Of a stretch of 64,000 nucleotides of DNA, positions 1 to 8,473 are shown in pieces. How positions within the stretch are numbered: position 1 is the stretch's first letter; each line of letters opens with the position of its first letter. This DNA comes from Rhodoferax sp. U11-2br. GTDB taxonomy: Bacteria > Pseudomonadota > Gammaproteobacteria > Burkholderiales > Burkholderiaceae_C. Below the pieces are notes generated by a model. It saw only the letters and a program-made list of their open reading frames with translations. It was not told the origin of the DNA and searched no databases. Both the position numbers and the translations under genes were made by a program. The stretch spans positions 62,001 to 126,000 of the forward strand of contig NZ_JAHFZF010000003.1 of the NCBI RefSeq assembly GCF_018619435.1. The letters run 5' to 3'.

Positions 1-630
1 CTGGGCGGGATTCGTGGTGCGGCCCAGTTGCTGGAGATGGAGTTGGCCTCGCCTGACCTCAACGAATACACCCAGGTCATCATCCATGAGGCAGACCGCC
101 TGCAGTCGTTGGTGGACCGGCTGCTGGCGCCGCACCGCAAGGCGCATGTGGTGGGGGATGTCAACATCCATGAGGTGTGTGAGCGGGTCCGCTCGCTGAT
201 CCTGGCTGAGTTTCCCAAGGGCTTGCAGGTGGTTCAAGACTATGACACCTCGATTCCCGAGCTGCGCGGTGACCGCGAGCAGCTGATCCAGGCCTTGCTG
301 AACATTGCCCACAATGCCTGCCAGGCCCTCTCAGAGCGCATCGCGCTGGGTGATGCCCGCATGACTTTTCGCACCCGGGTGGCGCGCCAGACCACCTTTG
401 GCAAACAACGCTACCGGTTGGCATTGGAATTGCATGTGATGGACAACGGGCCTGGGGTGCCAGACTCGATCAAAGACCGTATTTTTTATCCGTTGGTGTC
501 CGGACGTGAGGGAGGTTCCGGGCTAGGGCTGACATTGGCGCAAACCTTTGTCCAGCAACACCAGGGTTTGATCGAGTGTGACAGCTCTCCCGGATTGACT
601 GATTTCAAGATACTGATTCCTCTGCCCTGA
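1..630 (+). CDS. glnL: Nitrogen regulation sensor histidine kinase NtrB (3' part)
   Basis: This is the C-terminal half of NtrB, the cytoplasmic kinase/phosphatase that controls NtrC according to nitrogen status through PII. The reading frame is open from base 1. It begins with LGGIRGAAQLL, the residues just after the H-box (HEIKNP) of this family, so the phosphoacceptor histidine lies just outside the window. The ATPase part shows the N box NIAHNACQAL, the G1 box DNGPGVP and the G2 box GGSGLGLTLAQ. The stop codon lies 74 bases before glnG, the usual partner, so the two are probably co-transcribed. The protein is truncated only by the window edge. Confidence 0.93.
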   Translation: MGGIRGAAQLLEMELASPDLNEYTQVIIHEADRLQSLVDRLLAPHRKAHVVGDVNIHEVCERVRSLILAEFPKGLQVVQDYDTSIPELRGDREQLIQALLNIAHNACQALSERIALGDARMTFRTRVARQTTFGKQRYRLALELHVMDNGPGVPDSIKDRIFYPLVSGREGGSGLGLTLAQTFVQQHQGLIECDSSPGLTDFKILIPLP

Positions 631-704
631 CCCGCAGAATGGCACGCCGCAAGGTGGGCTGTACCCGGCCAGAGCGTGGGTACTTAACGAGGTGACCACA
701 CACT

Positions 705-2273
705 ATGAAGCCCATCTGGATTGTTGACGATGACCAGTCGATCCGCTTCGTGCTTGAAAAAGCGCTCTTGCGTGACAACCTGCCCACCCGCAGCTTTACC
801 AATGCCCGTGATGTCCTGAGTGCCCTGGACGACGACAGCGACCGCGGGCCGCAGGTGTTGGTCAGTGACATCCGTATGCCTGGCGGCTCCGGGCTGGACT
901 TGCTGGAAAAAATCAAGGCCAAGCTGCCCGGCCTGCCGGTCATCATCATGACGGCGTATTCCGACCTGGACAGCGCGGTATCGGCGTTTCAGGGCGGCGC
1001 GTTTGAGTATCTGCCCAAGCCGTTTGACCTGCCCAAGGCGGTGGAGCTGATCCGCCGTGCGGTCGAAGAGAGTCAGCGCGAGGAAGTGGCTGAAGAACGT
1101 ATCACCGAAGCCCCAGAAATGCTCGGCCAGGCACCCGCCATGCAGGATGTGTTCCGGGCCATTGGGCGCCTGAGCCAGAGCAATGTCACGGTCATGGTCA
1201 CCGGTGAGTCGGGTTCCGGCAAAGAACTCGTCGCCAGAGCACTCCACAAGCACTCACCCCGCGCTAGTGGGCCGTTTGTTGCTATCAATACTGCTGCAAT
1301 TCCGAAAGACCTGCTGGAGTCGGAGTTGTTTGGCCACGAACGCGGTGCCTTCACCGGTGCCCAAACCATGCGTCGTGGTCGGTTTGAGCAGGCTGATGGT
1401 GGCACCTTGTTTCTCGACGAAATTGGTGACATGCCGTTTGACCTGCAGACCCGTTTGCTGCGGGTGCTCTCGGACGGCCATTTTTACCGCGTCGGTGGCC
1501 ATGGTGCGGTCAAGACCAATGTGCGGGTGATTGCCGCGACCCACCAGAATCTGGAGCAACGGGTCAAGGAAGGTGTGTTCCGCGAAGATTTGTTCCACCG
1601 ACTCAACGTCATCCGCCTGCGCCTGCCCGCGCTGCGCGAGCGGCGCGAGGACATCCCCGCGCTGACGCGGCATTTCCTGCAGCAAAGCGCTGCCCAGCTG
1701 GGTGTGGAGCCCAAGCGGATTTCCGAGGCCGCGCTGGCCTGGCTCAGCGATTTTTCTTTTCCTGGCAATGTGCGCCAGTTAGAGAACATCTGCCACTGGC
1801 TCACCGTCATGGCACCGGCCCAGTTGATCGAACCCAAGGACTTGCCACCCGAGGTGGATGTGGCGCCCAGCGCTGCTCGGCCCCAGGCTGTGCCCGCCAG
1901 CCGTGCACCAGAGGCGGTCCAGTCCTTTCCCGCCGGATTGGCGGAAGCGGTGGCCAAACCCGTGCCAGCGCATGCTGCTGGCCAGGCTGCGGCACTTGCC
2001 CATCTGGATGATGCCGAGTTACGCGTGAGCGAGGTGGCGGCCGCAGCATTGGCGGAGCCCTCCAGCTGGGAGCTGGGTCTGGACGCCGATGCCCACGCGT
2101 TGCTGGCGACCGACCGCTGTGATGTGTGGGACGAACTGACCCGCCGTTTTGAGTCGCGCCTGATTCTGGCGGCCTTGGCCAGCACACGGGGGCGGCGCAT
2201 CGAGGCGGCGCAACGCCTGGGTATCGGGCGCAACACCATCACCCGCAAAATCCAGGAGCTGGGTCTGGAATAG
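705..2273 (+). CDS. glnG: Nitrogen regulation response regulator NtrC (sigma-54 activator)
   Basis: A 522-aa enhancer-binding response regulator that activates sigma-54 promoters of nitrogen-assimilation genes when phosphorylated by NtrB. The receiver domain (about 1-120) has the acidic pocket DDD at 8-10 and phosphoacceptor Asp55 in VSDIRMPG. The AAA+ domain has Walker A GESGSGKE (167-174), the sigma-54 contact loop GAFTGA (214-219) and Walker B with DE at 238-239. A variable linker of about 110 residues rich in Ala and Pro precedes a Fis-type helix-turn-helix at the C terminus (RLGIGRNTITRKIQELGLE). The linker makes the protein longer than the roughly 470 aa of enteric NtrC. It lies directly downstream of glnL. 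Confidence 0.96.
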   Translation: MKPIWIVDDDQSIRFVLEKALLRDNLPTRSFTNARDVLSALDDDSDRGPQVLVSDIRMPGGSGLDLLEKIKAKLPGLPVIIMTAYSDLDSAVSAFQGGAFEYLPKPFDLPKAVELIRRAVEESQREEVAEERITEAPEMLGQAPAMQDVFRAIGRLSQSNVTVMVTGESGSGKELVARALHKHSPRASGPFVAINTAAIPKDLLESELFGHERGAFTGAQTMRRGRFEQADGGTLFLDEIGDMPFDLQTRLLRVLSDGHFYRVGGHGAVKTNVRVIAATHQNLEQRVKEGVFREDLFHRLNVIRLRLPALRERREDIPALTRHFLQQSAAQLGVEPKRISEAALAWLSDFSFPGNVRQLENICHWLTVMAPAQLIEPKDLPPEVDVAPSAARPQAVPASRAPEAVQSFPAGLAEAVAKPVPAHAAGQAAALAHLDDAELRVSEVAAAALAEPSSWELGLDADAHALLATDRCDVWDELTRRFESRLILAALASTRGRRIEAAQRLGIGRNTITRKIQELGLE

Positions 2274-2361
2274 GGGCGGGTGGGGCAATGGCGGTGTGAC
2301 GCAAGGGTATTGCCAGTCTGTAGACAATCCAAAGCCTCACAGACCACCCAAGGAGACACCC

Positions 2362-2904
2362 ATGCCAGCAGCACATCACACCATCACCCTGGGCGGAGGC
2401 TGTTTTTGGTGCCTGGATGCGGTTTATGCCAAGGTCAAGGGCATTCAGTCGGTGGAGTCGGGTTACAGCAATGGCGATGTGGCACAACCCACTTACGAAC
2501 AAGTCTGTACTGGCCGCACCGGGCATGCCGAGGTGGTTAAGCTGGTGTTTGACCCAGGCCAGATCAGTCTGCGCGAGATACTGGAAATTTTCTTTGTCAT
2601 CCATGACCCGACCACACTCAACGCCCAGGGCAACGACCATGGCAGCCAGTACCGCAGCGGCATCTACTATGTGGACGCCAGCCAGCAGCAGGTGGCGCAG
2701 GACATCATCCAGGAGCTGGTGGCCAGCGGTATTTACACGCGCCCCATCGTGACCGAGGTGCTGCCCTTGCACAACTACAGTGCTGCCGAGGACTACCACC
2801 AGGACTTTTTTGCGCGCAATCCACACCAGGGCTACTGCCTGGCGGTGGCGGCACCCAAGGTGGCCAAGTTCAGGAAAACCTTTGCCCGTCTGGCGCTGGA
2901 TTGA
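2362..2904 (+). CDS. msrA: Peptide methionine-(S)-S-oxide reductase MsrA
   Basis: A 180-aa repair enzyme that reduces the S epimer of methionine sulfoxide in oxidised proteins. The catalytic GCFWC motif lies at 13-17, with the nucleophile at Cys14. Family segments GYSNGD, GHAEVV and DHGSQYRSGIYY follow. The ATG at 2362 is chosen because AAGGAGAC lies 4 bases upstream and the protein then starts just ahead of the conserved TLGGGCFWC; an in-frame ATG at 2296 would add 22 non-conserved residues. The gene stands alone between glnG and the HDOD pair. Near the C terminus it carries a further cysteine (GYCLAV), a likely resolving residue. Confidence 0.95.
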   Translation: MPAAHHTITLGGGCFWCLDAVYAKVKGIQSVESGYSNGDVAQPTYEQVCTGRTGHAEVVKLVFDPGQISLREILEIFFVIHDPTTLNAQGNDHGSQYRSGIYYVDASQQQVAQDIIQELVASGIYTRPIVTEVLPLHNYSAAEDYHQDFFARNPHQGYCLAVAAPKVAKFRKTFARLALD

Positions 2905-3001
2905 CGTCAGGGGGGTCTGCAGAGGTCAAATTGCGCACCATCGGCGTGGAGGATGGGAGAAAATAGCCGTGCCCCACACGTCTCTTTGAGAAAGTGACTC
3001 C

Positions 3002-3862
3002 ATGGACCTCAAAAGCCTGATCGACATCCCCAGCAAGCTGCCTACCATCCCGAAGTTGGGCCAGCAGCTTTTGGCCAGTTTTGGTGCTGAGCAGGTGTCG
3101 GTGACCGAGATCAGCAACCAGCTTGCCGCCGATCCGGCCTTGAGCGCCAAATTGCTCAAGCTGGCTAACTCGGCCTATTTCCAGGTCTCGCACACCATCG
3201 GCACGGTTGATGGGGCGCTGCAGATGCTGGGCCTGGTGATGGTGCGCAATCTGGTGCTGGGCAGCACCGTGGCGGCGGCCTACAAGGCCACGCCCGGTCT
3301 GGATTTGCCACAGTTCTGGCGCTACAACCTGGAAACCGCCTGTGCCGCACGTTGGCTGGCAGAACGTACCGGCTTCAACGCCGATCGGGTGTTCACGCTG
3401 GCCTTGTTACATGCCATTGGTCAGTTACAACTGCATGCCATCGTGCCACAGACCATGGCCCCGCTGGACCAGCAAATGAGTGTGTTGCACCCGGGTCGCC
3501 CGCAGCTGGAGGTGCGCACGCTGGGATTCCATTACGGTGATGTGTCGGCCGAACTGGCTTTGTCGTGGAATTTGCCGCTGCCTTTGGTGGACGCACTGCG
3601 CCACATCGTGGACCCGCTGGCGGCGCCTGAATTTCTGGAGGCGGCGGCTCTGGTGCATATGGGGGCGTGGCGTGCCCGCGCCGAGGTGCTGGGCTGGAGC
3701 GACGCGGAGCAGGTTGCCAACTACCCGTTTGATGTGGGTGAACGGCTGTACCTGCAACCCAACTGGACCCCCGCGCTGGCAGCGCAATCACACCCCGAAG
3801 CGCTGCAGCTGATGCCTTCCCTGGCCGAACTGACCCAGGGCCTGGACGCCTTGTTTGATTGA
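3002..3862 (+). CDS. HDOD domain protein, first of a tandem pair
   Basis: A 286-aa cytoplasmic protein made almost entirely of one HDOD domain, a relative of HD phosphohydrolases that usually lacks catalytic residues and acts in signalling. It starts with MDLKSLIDIPSKLPTIPK, followed by the conserved LAADPALSAKLLKLANSAYF, the GLVMVRNLVLGS helix and a HAIGQL segment near residue 140. No GGDEF, EAL or receiver domain is attached. The next gene is a clear paralogue of nearly the same length, so the pair arose by tandem duplication. The target is unknown; HDOD proteins have been linked to c-di-GMP signalling, motility and secretion in other proteobacteria. Confidence 0.85.
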   Translation: MDLKSLIDIPSKLPTIPKLGQQLLASFGAEQVSVTEISNQLAADPALSAKLLKLANSAYFQVSHTIGTVDGALQMLGLVMVRNLVLGSTVAAAYKATPGLDLPQFWRYNLETACAARWLAERTGFNADRVFTLALLHAIGQLQLHAIVPQTMAPLDQQMSVLHPGRPQLEVRTLGFHYGDVSAELALSWNLPLPLVDALRHIVDPLAAPEFLEAAALVHMGAWRARAEVLGWSDAEQVANYPFDVGERLYLQPNWTPALAAQSHPEALQLMPSLAELTQGLDALFD

Positions 3863-3995
3863 ACCCGATCCCCGGCCCCGGACCTGAGGGTCCTGTGCCT
3901 GCAGGCCAAGCCAGTGTGCCCTTGGCCAGACCGTGTGTGTGGTGCAGATCGCACCACGCTGATCCATGTACACCTTCAGTGGCGAAAGCGAGCTC

Positions 3996-4862
3996 ATGAA
4001 ACTCAAGCACCTGATTGACCAGCCCGACAAAATGCCCACCATTTCCAAAGTGGGCCAGAAACTCATTGCCAGTTTCAACGATGACGAGGTGTCGGTCAGC
4101 CAGATTGCCGAGCAGCTGGCGCTGGACCCGGCCTTGAGTGCCAGAGTGCTGCGGTTGGCCAACTCGCCCTATTTCAAGGTACCGCGCAGCATCGAGACGG
4201 TCGAGGCGGCACTGCAGACACTGGGTCTGGTGATGGTGCGCAACCTGGTGATTGGCAGCACGGTGGCCGCAGCCTTCAAGGCCACGTCGGGGCTGGACCT
4301 GAAGCAGTTCTGGCGCTACAACCTATACACCGCCTGTGCCTCGCGCTGGTTGGCGAGCCAGGCCGATGTGGATGCCGACCGGGTTTTCACGCTGGGGGTG
4401 ATGCATGCCATTGGTCAGCTGCACATGCATGTGGTGATGCCGGCAGAACTGGTGGCGCTGAACAAACAAATGAGTGTGCTTGATACCCGGCGAGCGCAAC
4501 TGGAGCTCGATGCGTTTGGCTTCCACTATGGTGACGTGTCGGCTGAGTTGGCGCATGTCTGGCATTTCCCGCTCTCGCTGGTGGATGCACTGCGCCACGT
4601 GGCCCAGCCCCTGGCCGCCCCCAATTTTTCAGAAGCGGCTGCCTGGGTGCATCTGGGGGCCTGGCGCGCCAGTGTCGAGGTGCTGGCCCTGGGTTACAAG
4701 GCCCAACTGGACTGTTACCCGTTGGCGGTGGCCAGGCGGCTGCATCTGAACTTGGAGCCGAACTGGACACCCGCGCTGGCCGAAGCCGGCCACCGGGATG
4801 CCCGGGGGGTGATGCCCCCCTTGGCCGAACTGAGTGGTGGTCTGGAGGCTCTGTTTGAGTGA
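3996..4862 (+). CDS. HDOD domain protein, second of a tandem pair
   Basis: A 288-aa HDOD protein that aligns end to end with the gene just upstream (for example MKLKHLIDQPDKMPTISK, LALDPALSARVLRLANSPYF and GLVMVRNLVIGSTVAAAFKA). The ATG at 3996 is preferred over the in-frame ATG at 3966 because it matches the start of the paralogue. The intergenic gap of 133 bases shows no terminator. The two copies have diverged at many positions in the C-terminal third but keep the same domain limits, which suggests both are under selection. The biochemical role is unknown. Confidence 0.84.
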   Translation: MKLKHLIDQPDKMPTISKVGQKLIASFNDDEVSVSQIAEQLALDPALSARVLRLANSPYFKVPRSIETVEAALQTLGLVMVRNLVIGSTVAAAFKATSGLDLKQFWRYNLYTACASRWLASQADVDADRVFTLGVMHAIGQLHMHVVMPAELVALNKQMSVLDTRRAQLELDAFGFHYGDVSAELAHVWHFPLSLVDALRHVAQPLAAPNFSEAAAWVHLGAWRASVEVLALGYKAQLDCYPLAVARRLHLNLEPNWTPALAEAGHRDARGVMPPLAELSGGLEALFE

Positions 4863-4900
4863 GCCGCTGCCGTGCCCACGCACCGGCTGGTGCGGTTGAA

Positions 4901-4914
4901 TTGACCTGTATCAA
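4901..4914. promoter_or_regulatory. FNR/Anr-type box
   Basis: TTGACctgtATCAA differs from the FNR consensus TTGAT-N4-ATCAA at one base. It lies about 130 bases before the crtA-like gene. A possible -10 (TAGAAT, 4928-4933) follows, but the spacing does not give a standard class II position, so activation or repression cannot be decided from sequence. Confidence 0.45.
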
Positions 4915-5037
4915 AACTCGTCCGGCCTAGAATCCAAGGGCTGGACTGCCCCCAAGCAGACACCATCTGCCAGCCCTTGTTCTAGCCCACCACACAACCC
5001 GTCAGATGGGGTTTGAAGCTGTCACCGGGAGCTTGCC

Positions 5038-5799
5038 ATGACCACCGTCTGCCTGAGCATCTTTCACTTCGAATCCGCGCTGCAGCGGCTATGGGTGGTC
5101 GGCCAAATGGCCTGGGCGCGCGCGCCGCTCAACAACATGCCCGACCTGCAGTTCTACAAGCTGCTGGGCTCTGGCACGGGCGAGGGTTTCACGCCCCAAC
5201 CCAACACCGCGGTCTGGGGCATCTTCACCGTCTGGCCAGATGAAGCCACGGCCCGCCAACAGATCGCCAACCAGGCACTGTTCAAACAATGGCGCGCCAA
5301 GTCAGACGAGCACTGGACGGTCTACCTCAACCCGATATCTGCCAAAGGTTTGTGGGGTGGCAAGGTCCCCTTCACCGCCGACAACTATGACTCCAACGCC
5401 ACGCCGGACGGCCCGCTGGTGGCGCTGACCCGGGCGCAGGTCAAACTCGGTGCCGCCACCCGTTTCTGGAGCCGCGCGCCCAACATATCGCAGATGATTG
5501 GCGCCGACCCGAACGTGGTGTTCAAGATCGGCATGGGCGAGACGCCGCTGTTCTACCAGATGACCTTTTCGATCTGGCCCGATGGCCAGTCGATGGCGGC
5601 TTTTGCGCGCGGCAACACCTACCACGGTAAAGCCATTCAGTCGGCCTATGCCGAGAAATGGCTGGTGGAGTATTTTTTTGCCCGCTTCCGCTTGCTTGGC
5701 AGTGAGGGCAGCTGGAAAGGCCAAGACCCGCTGGCCGCTCTGACCAAGACCTCGCCCGCCCATCAGCCGACTGCGCTTGCTGAAGCCGAAGTAGCCTGA
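5038..5799 (+). CDS. Spheroidene monooxygenase-like protein (CrtA family)
   Basis: A 253-aa protein resembling CrtA, the heme-containing enzyme of purple bacteria that puts the 2-keto group on spheroidene-type carotenoids using O2. Shared features are the N-terminal TVCLSIFHFES, GQMAWARAPL, GSGTGEGFTPQPNTAVWGIF, the FKIGMGETPLFYQMTFSIWP block and a C-terminal FARFRLLG. The ATG at 5038 is preferred over 5013, which is in another frame. No other carotenoid or bacteriochlorophyll gene lies in the window, so it is an orphan here. It may act on carotenoids made elsewhere in the genome or may be a homologue with another substrate. An FNR-type box lies upstream. Confidence 0.72.
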   Translation: MTTVCLSIFHFESALQRLWVVGQMAWARAPLNNMPDLQFYKLLGSGTGEGFTPQPNTAVWGIFTVWPDEATARQQIANQALFKQWRAKSDEHWTVYLNPISAKGLWGGKVPFTADNYDSNATPDGPLVALTRAQVKLGAATRFWSRAPNISQMIGADPNVVFKIGMGETPLFYQMTFSIWPDGQSMAAFARGNTYHGKAIQSAYAEKWLVEYFFARFRLLGSEGSWKGQDPLAALTKTSPAHQPTALAEAEVA

Positions 5800-5817
5800 A
5801 TCACAAGCCTTTTTGGC

Positions 5818-5865
5818 CTGTATCACTTATTCCATAAGGGCTGGTAGCTATAAATAATGAATAAA
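5818..5865 (-). repeat. Dispersed palindromic repeat, copy 1 (reverse)
   Basis: Read on the minus strand it gives TATAGCTACCAGCCCTTAT, then GGAATAAGTGATACAGGCC. This matches the family consensus (ATAGCTACTAGCCCTTATT, a short spacer, AATAAGGGCTAGAGGCC). It fills the gap between the convergent crtA-like and znuA-type genes and could act as a bidirectional terminator. Confidence 0.7.
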
Positions 5866-5886
5866 CAGACGGCTTAGGCTCTGATC

Positions 5887-6807
5887 TCAGTTCTGCTTCA
5901 TGCCCGCCACCAACTGGGTGACGTTGTGCTGCATCAGCTTCAGGTAAGTGCTGGCTGGCTCACTGGGGCTGGAGAGGGCGTCCACATACAGCTTAGAGCC
6001 CAGGGTCACGCCGGTGTCCTTGGCAATTTGCGCCAACAGCTTGGGGTTGCTCATATTTTCCACAAACACCGCGCGGATCTTGTCCTGCTTGATCTGGCGG
6101 ATCAGCTTGGCCACCTCTTTGGCACTGGGCTCACCCTCGGTTGAGATGCCTTGGGGCGCCAGGAAGCGGATCTGGTAACGCGCGCCAAAGTAACCAAAAG
6201 CGTCGTGTGAGGTGATCACCTGGCGTTGACGCGGGCTCAAGCTGGCCAGCTGCTCTTTGGCAAAGCTATCCAGCGTATCAAGCTCCTTGATATAGGCATC
6301 GCTATTTTTCTGGTAGCCTTCAGCCCCCTGTGGATCGAGGCTTGAGAGCGATTTGGCAATGTTTTTCACATACAGCTTGACATTGGTCGGGTCTTGCCAG
6401 GCGTGCGGGTCGGTGGCCGAGTGGCCATGGTCATGCCCATGCGCTTCTTCGGCGGGCATGCTGCGTGGTTTGACACCCTGGCTGGCCACCAGGGTCGGGC
6501 CAGCGTAAGCGGCTGACTTGGCCAATTTTTGCGCCCAGGGTTCAAAGTTCAGGCCGTTGATGACGAACAGGCGTGCACCCAGAATCGCCTTGGCGTCGGC
6601 TGGAGAGGGTGTGAACTCATGCGCATCGGCATCTGGCCCGACCAGCGCCTGCACCTTGACGCGTTCACCGCCCACCACCTGCACCAGGTCGGCCAGGATG
6701 CTGAAGCTGGCCACCACCGGGATCGGTTCGGCGGCGTGGCTGCTCTGCAGCAGCAAAGGGGCACTCAGGGCGGCGCAGGCCAACCATTTCAAGGTCAGTC
6801 GTTTCAT
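5887..6807 (-). CDS. znuA: Zinc/manganese ABC transporter substrate-binding protein (ZnuA family)
   Basis: A 306-aa periplasmic metal-binding protein of the cluster A-I family. A signal peptide spans about 1-26 (basic start, hydrophobic core, cut after SSHAA). The likely metal ligands are His63 (AHEFTPS), His135 (DPHAW), His201 (SHDAFGYF) and Asp276 (VDALSSPSEP). A short His-rich loop (H123, 125, 127, 129) sits before the second ligand, as in zinc-binding members, though it is much shorter than in E. coli ZnuA. It is the last gene of a minus-strand operon (small His-rich ORF, ATPase, permease, binding protein). Zinc is favoured by the Fur/Zur-type regulator next door; manganese cannot be excluded. 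Confidence 0.88.
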   Translation of the reverse strand: MKRLTLKWLACAALSAPLLLQSSHAAEPIPVVASFSILADLVQVVGGERVKVQALVGPDADAHEFTPSPADAKAILGARLFVINGLNFEPWAQKLAKSAAYAGPTLVASQGVKPRSMPAEEAHGHDHGHSATDPHAWQDPTNVKLYVKNIAKSLSSLDPQGAEGYQKNSDAYIKELDTLDSFAKEQLASLSPRQRQVITSHDAFGYFGARYQIRFLAPQGISTEGEPSAKEVAKLIRQIKQDKIRAVFVENMSNPKLLAQIAKDTGVTLGSKLYVDALSSPSEPASTYLKLMQHNVTQLVAGMKQN

Positions 6808-6839
6808 GGGATATTCCTTTCAGGATGTAAAGACAGGAC

Positions 6840-7721
6840 TCAAGCCACCCGGTGCGGGCGCTTGAGCAATTTGGGTAGCCAGCCACCCGGCGACAACAGC
6901 AATGACAAGGCATACAACACCCCGGCACAGCCAATGATGGTGGGGCCACTGGGGGTGTCCAGGTGGTAAGACAGCAGCAGCCCGGCCAGGCTGGCCAGCA
7001 TGGCCTGCAGGCTGGCGTTGACCAGCTGGGCGCTCAGGTGTTCATGCCAGAGCCGCGCCGAGACGGCGGGCAGCATCATCAGGCCGACCGCCATCAGCGT
7101 ACCCAGGGTCTGAAAGCCAGCCACCAAGTTGAGCACCACCAGCATCAGAAAGCCCTGTTGCCAGACCCAGCCCCGGCCGCCAGCGGCGCTCAGGTACACC
7201 GGGTCAAAGGTCTCCAGCACCAGGCCACGGTAACCGGCGGCCAGCAGCAGCAGGCTCAGGCTGGCGACACCGGCCACCAGCAGCAGCCCGGGTGCGTCGA
7301 CACCAAGTGCGCTGCCAAACAGAATATGCAACAGGTCCAGCTGGCTGCCTTGGCGCGAGATCAGCGCCACACCAATGGCCAGCGCCACCAAGTACAGTGC
7401 AGCCAGACTGGCGTCTTCTTTGAGGTTGGTGGCGCGGCTGACCAGCCCGGCAATGCCGGCCACCAGCAGTCCCGCCACCACGCCACCGAGTGCCATGGCT
7501 GGGAGGGACAGGCCAAACAGCAAAAAACCCACCGCCACACCGGGCAGCACCGCATGGCTCAGCGCATCACCGAGCAGGCTCATGCGCCGCAGCGTCAAAA
7601 ACACACCCAGCGGCGCGGCGCTGAGTGATAGCGCCAGCGTGGCCACCAGCGCGCGTCGCATGAAGGCAAATTCGGCAAACGGGCCAATCAGGCTGTCCCA
7701 CAACCAGGGCGCGATCGTCAT
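6840..7721 (-). CDS. znuB: Zinc/manganese ABC transporter permease (ZnuB family)
   Basis: A 293-aa integral membrane protein of the ABC-3 family with about eight hydrophobic segments, forming the channel for metal delivered by the binding protein. Family features include RRALVATLALSLSAAPLGVF near the N terminus and the LLGDALSHAVLPGVAVGF motif that contacts the ATPase. Its start codon overlaps the ATPase stop by 4 bases (ATGA), and the binding-protein gene follows 32 bases after its end, so the three are translated from one message. Confidence 0.9.
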   Translation of the reverse strand: MTIAPWLWDSLIGPFAEFAFMRRALVATLALSLSAAPLGVFLTLRRMSLLGDALSHAVLPGVAVGFLLFGLSLPAMALGGVVAGLLVAGIAGLVSRATNLKEDASLAALYLVALAIGVALISRQGSQLDLLHILFGSALGVDAPGLLLVAGVASLSLLLLAAGYRGLVLETFDPVYLSAAGGRGWVWQQGFLMLVVLNLVAGFQTLGTLMAVGLMMLPAVSARLWHEHLSAQLVNASLQAMLASLAGLLLSYHLDTPSGPTIIGCAGVLYALSLLLSPGGWLPKLLKRPHRVA

Positions 7722-8473
7722 ACGAGCTCCCGCTTCGGTGAGGGCAACTCGTCGGTGTGGCAGATGTCGGCATGGTCGTCCCAGGCCTCGGCCAGGGCGC
7801 GGGCGCGTTGCAGGTTGGGCCCGGTCAGCACCGTGCGCGTGTCGCCCCAGGCCACCAGCTCACGCGCCAGCAGCAGCGTTTGGTCAAAGTGGGCACGTAC
7901 CTGCTCGTCGTCGTGTAACACCGCCACCACGGTGCGGCCCTCGGTGTGCCAGCGGTGGACCAGGGTCAACAGCGCCTCGGTGGTGCGGCTGTCCATGGCG
8001 TTGAAGGGTTCGTCAAGCAAGATCAGATCAGCGGCCTGCACCATCAGCCGGGCAAACAGCACCCGTTGCAATTGCCCGCTTGAGAGCGAGCCCACGCTGC
8101 GCTGCTCAAAACCGGTCAAGCCGACCTCGGTGATGGCATTGGCCACGCGTTGCCGCAGCGCGGGTGTGACCCGGCCCCAGGCGCCGCTGGCAGACCAGCA
8201 GCCCAGCTGCACACAGTCCTGCACCGACATCGGAAACGTGCGGTCAATCTCGGTGAGCTGGGGCATGTAGGCAATGCGTGCGCGTGGGGTGTTCACCTGC
8301 ACCCGCCCACCCGCCGGGCGCAGCAGGCCCATGATGCTTTTGAGCAGGGTGCTTTTGCCCGAGCCATTGGGGCCAATCACCGCGGTCAGCGACCCGTCGA
8401 CAAAACGGCCGCTGATGTGGTGCAGGGCTGGGTGCTGGCGGTAACTCACCGTCAGGTTCTCGACCGTCACCAT
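7718..8473 (-). CDS. znuC: Zinc/manganese ABC transporter ATP-binding protein (ZnuC family)
   Basis: A 251-aa cytoplasmic ATPase that powers metal import. It has Walker A GPNGSGKST (34-42), the signature LSSGQLQRV and Walker B LILLDEP. The ATG at 8473 is chosen because MVTVENLTVSYRQ is the expected N terminus and GAGGTG lies upstream; a longer in-frame reading back to 8767 is low-complexity and lies over another ORF. The start overlaps the stop of the small His-rich ORF by 7 bases, which suggests translational coupling. Confidence 0.88.
   Translation of the reverse strand: MVTVENLTVSYRQHPALHHISGRFVDGSLTAVIGPNGSGKSTLLKSIMGLLRPAGGRVQVNTPRARIAYMPQLTEIDRTFPMSVQDCVQLGCWSASGAWGRVTPALRQRVANAITEVGLTGFEQRSVGSLSSGQLQRVLFARLMVQAADLILLDEPFNAMDSRTTEALLTLVHRWHTEGRTVVAVLHDDEQVRAHFDQTLLLARELVAWGDTRTVLTGPNLQRARALAEAWDDHADICHTDELPSPKRELV

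Noticed and set aside
1255-1300. GCTATCAATACTGCTGCAATTCC in glnG, resembling repeat-type sequence seen in this bacterial family
   Set aside because: It encodes the conserved VAINTAAIP of NtrC and lacks the palindromic core.
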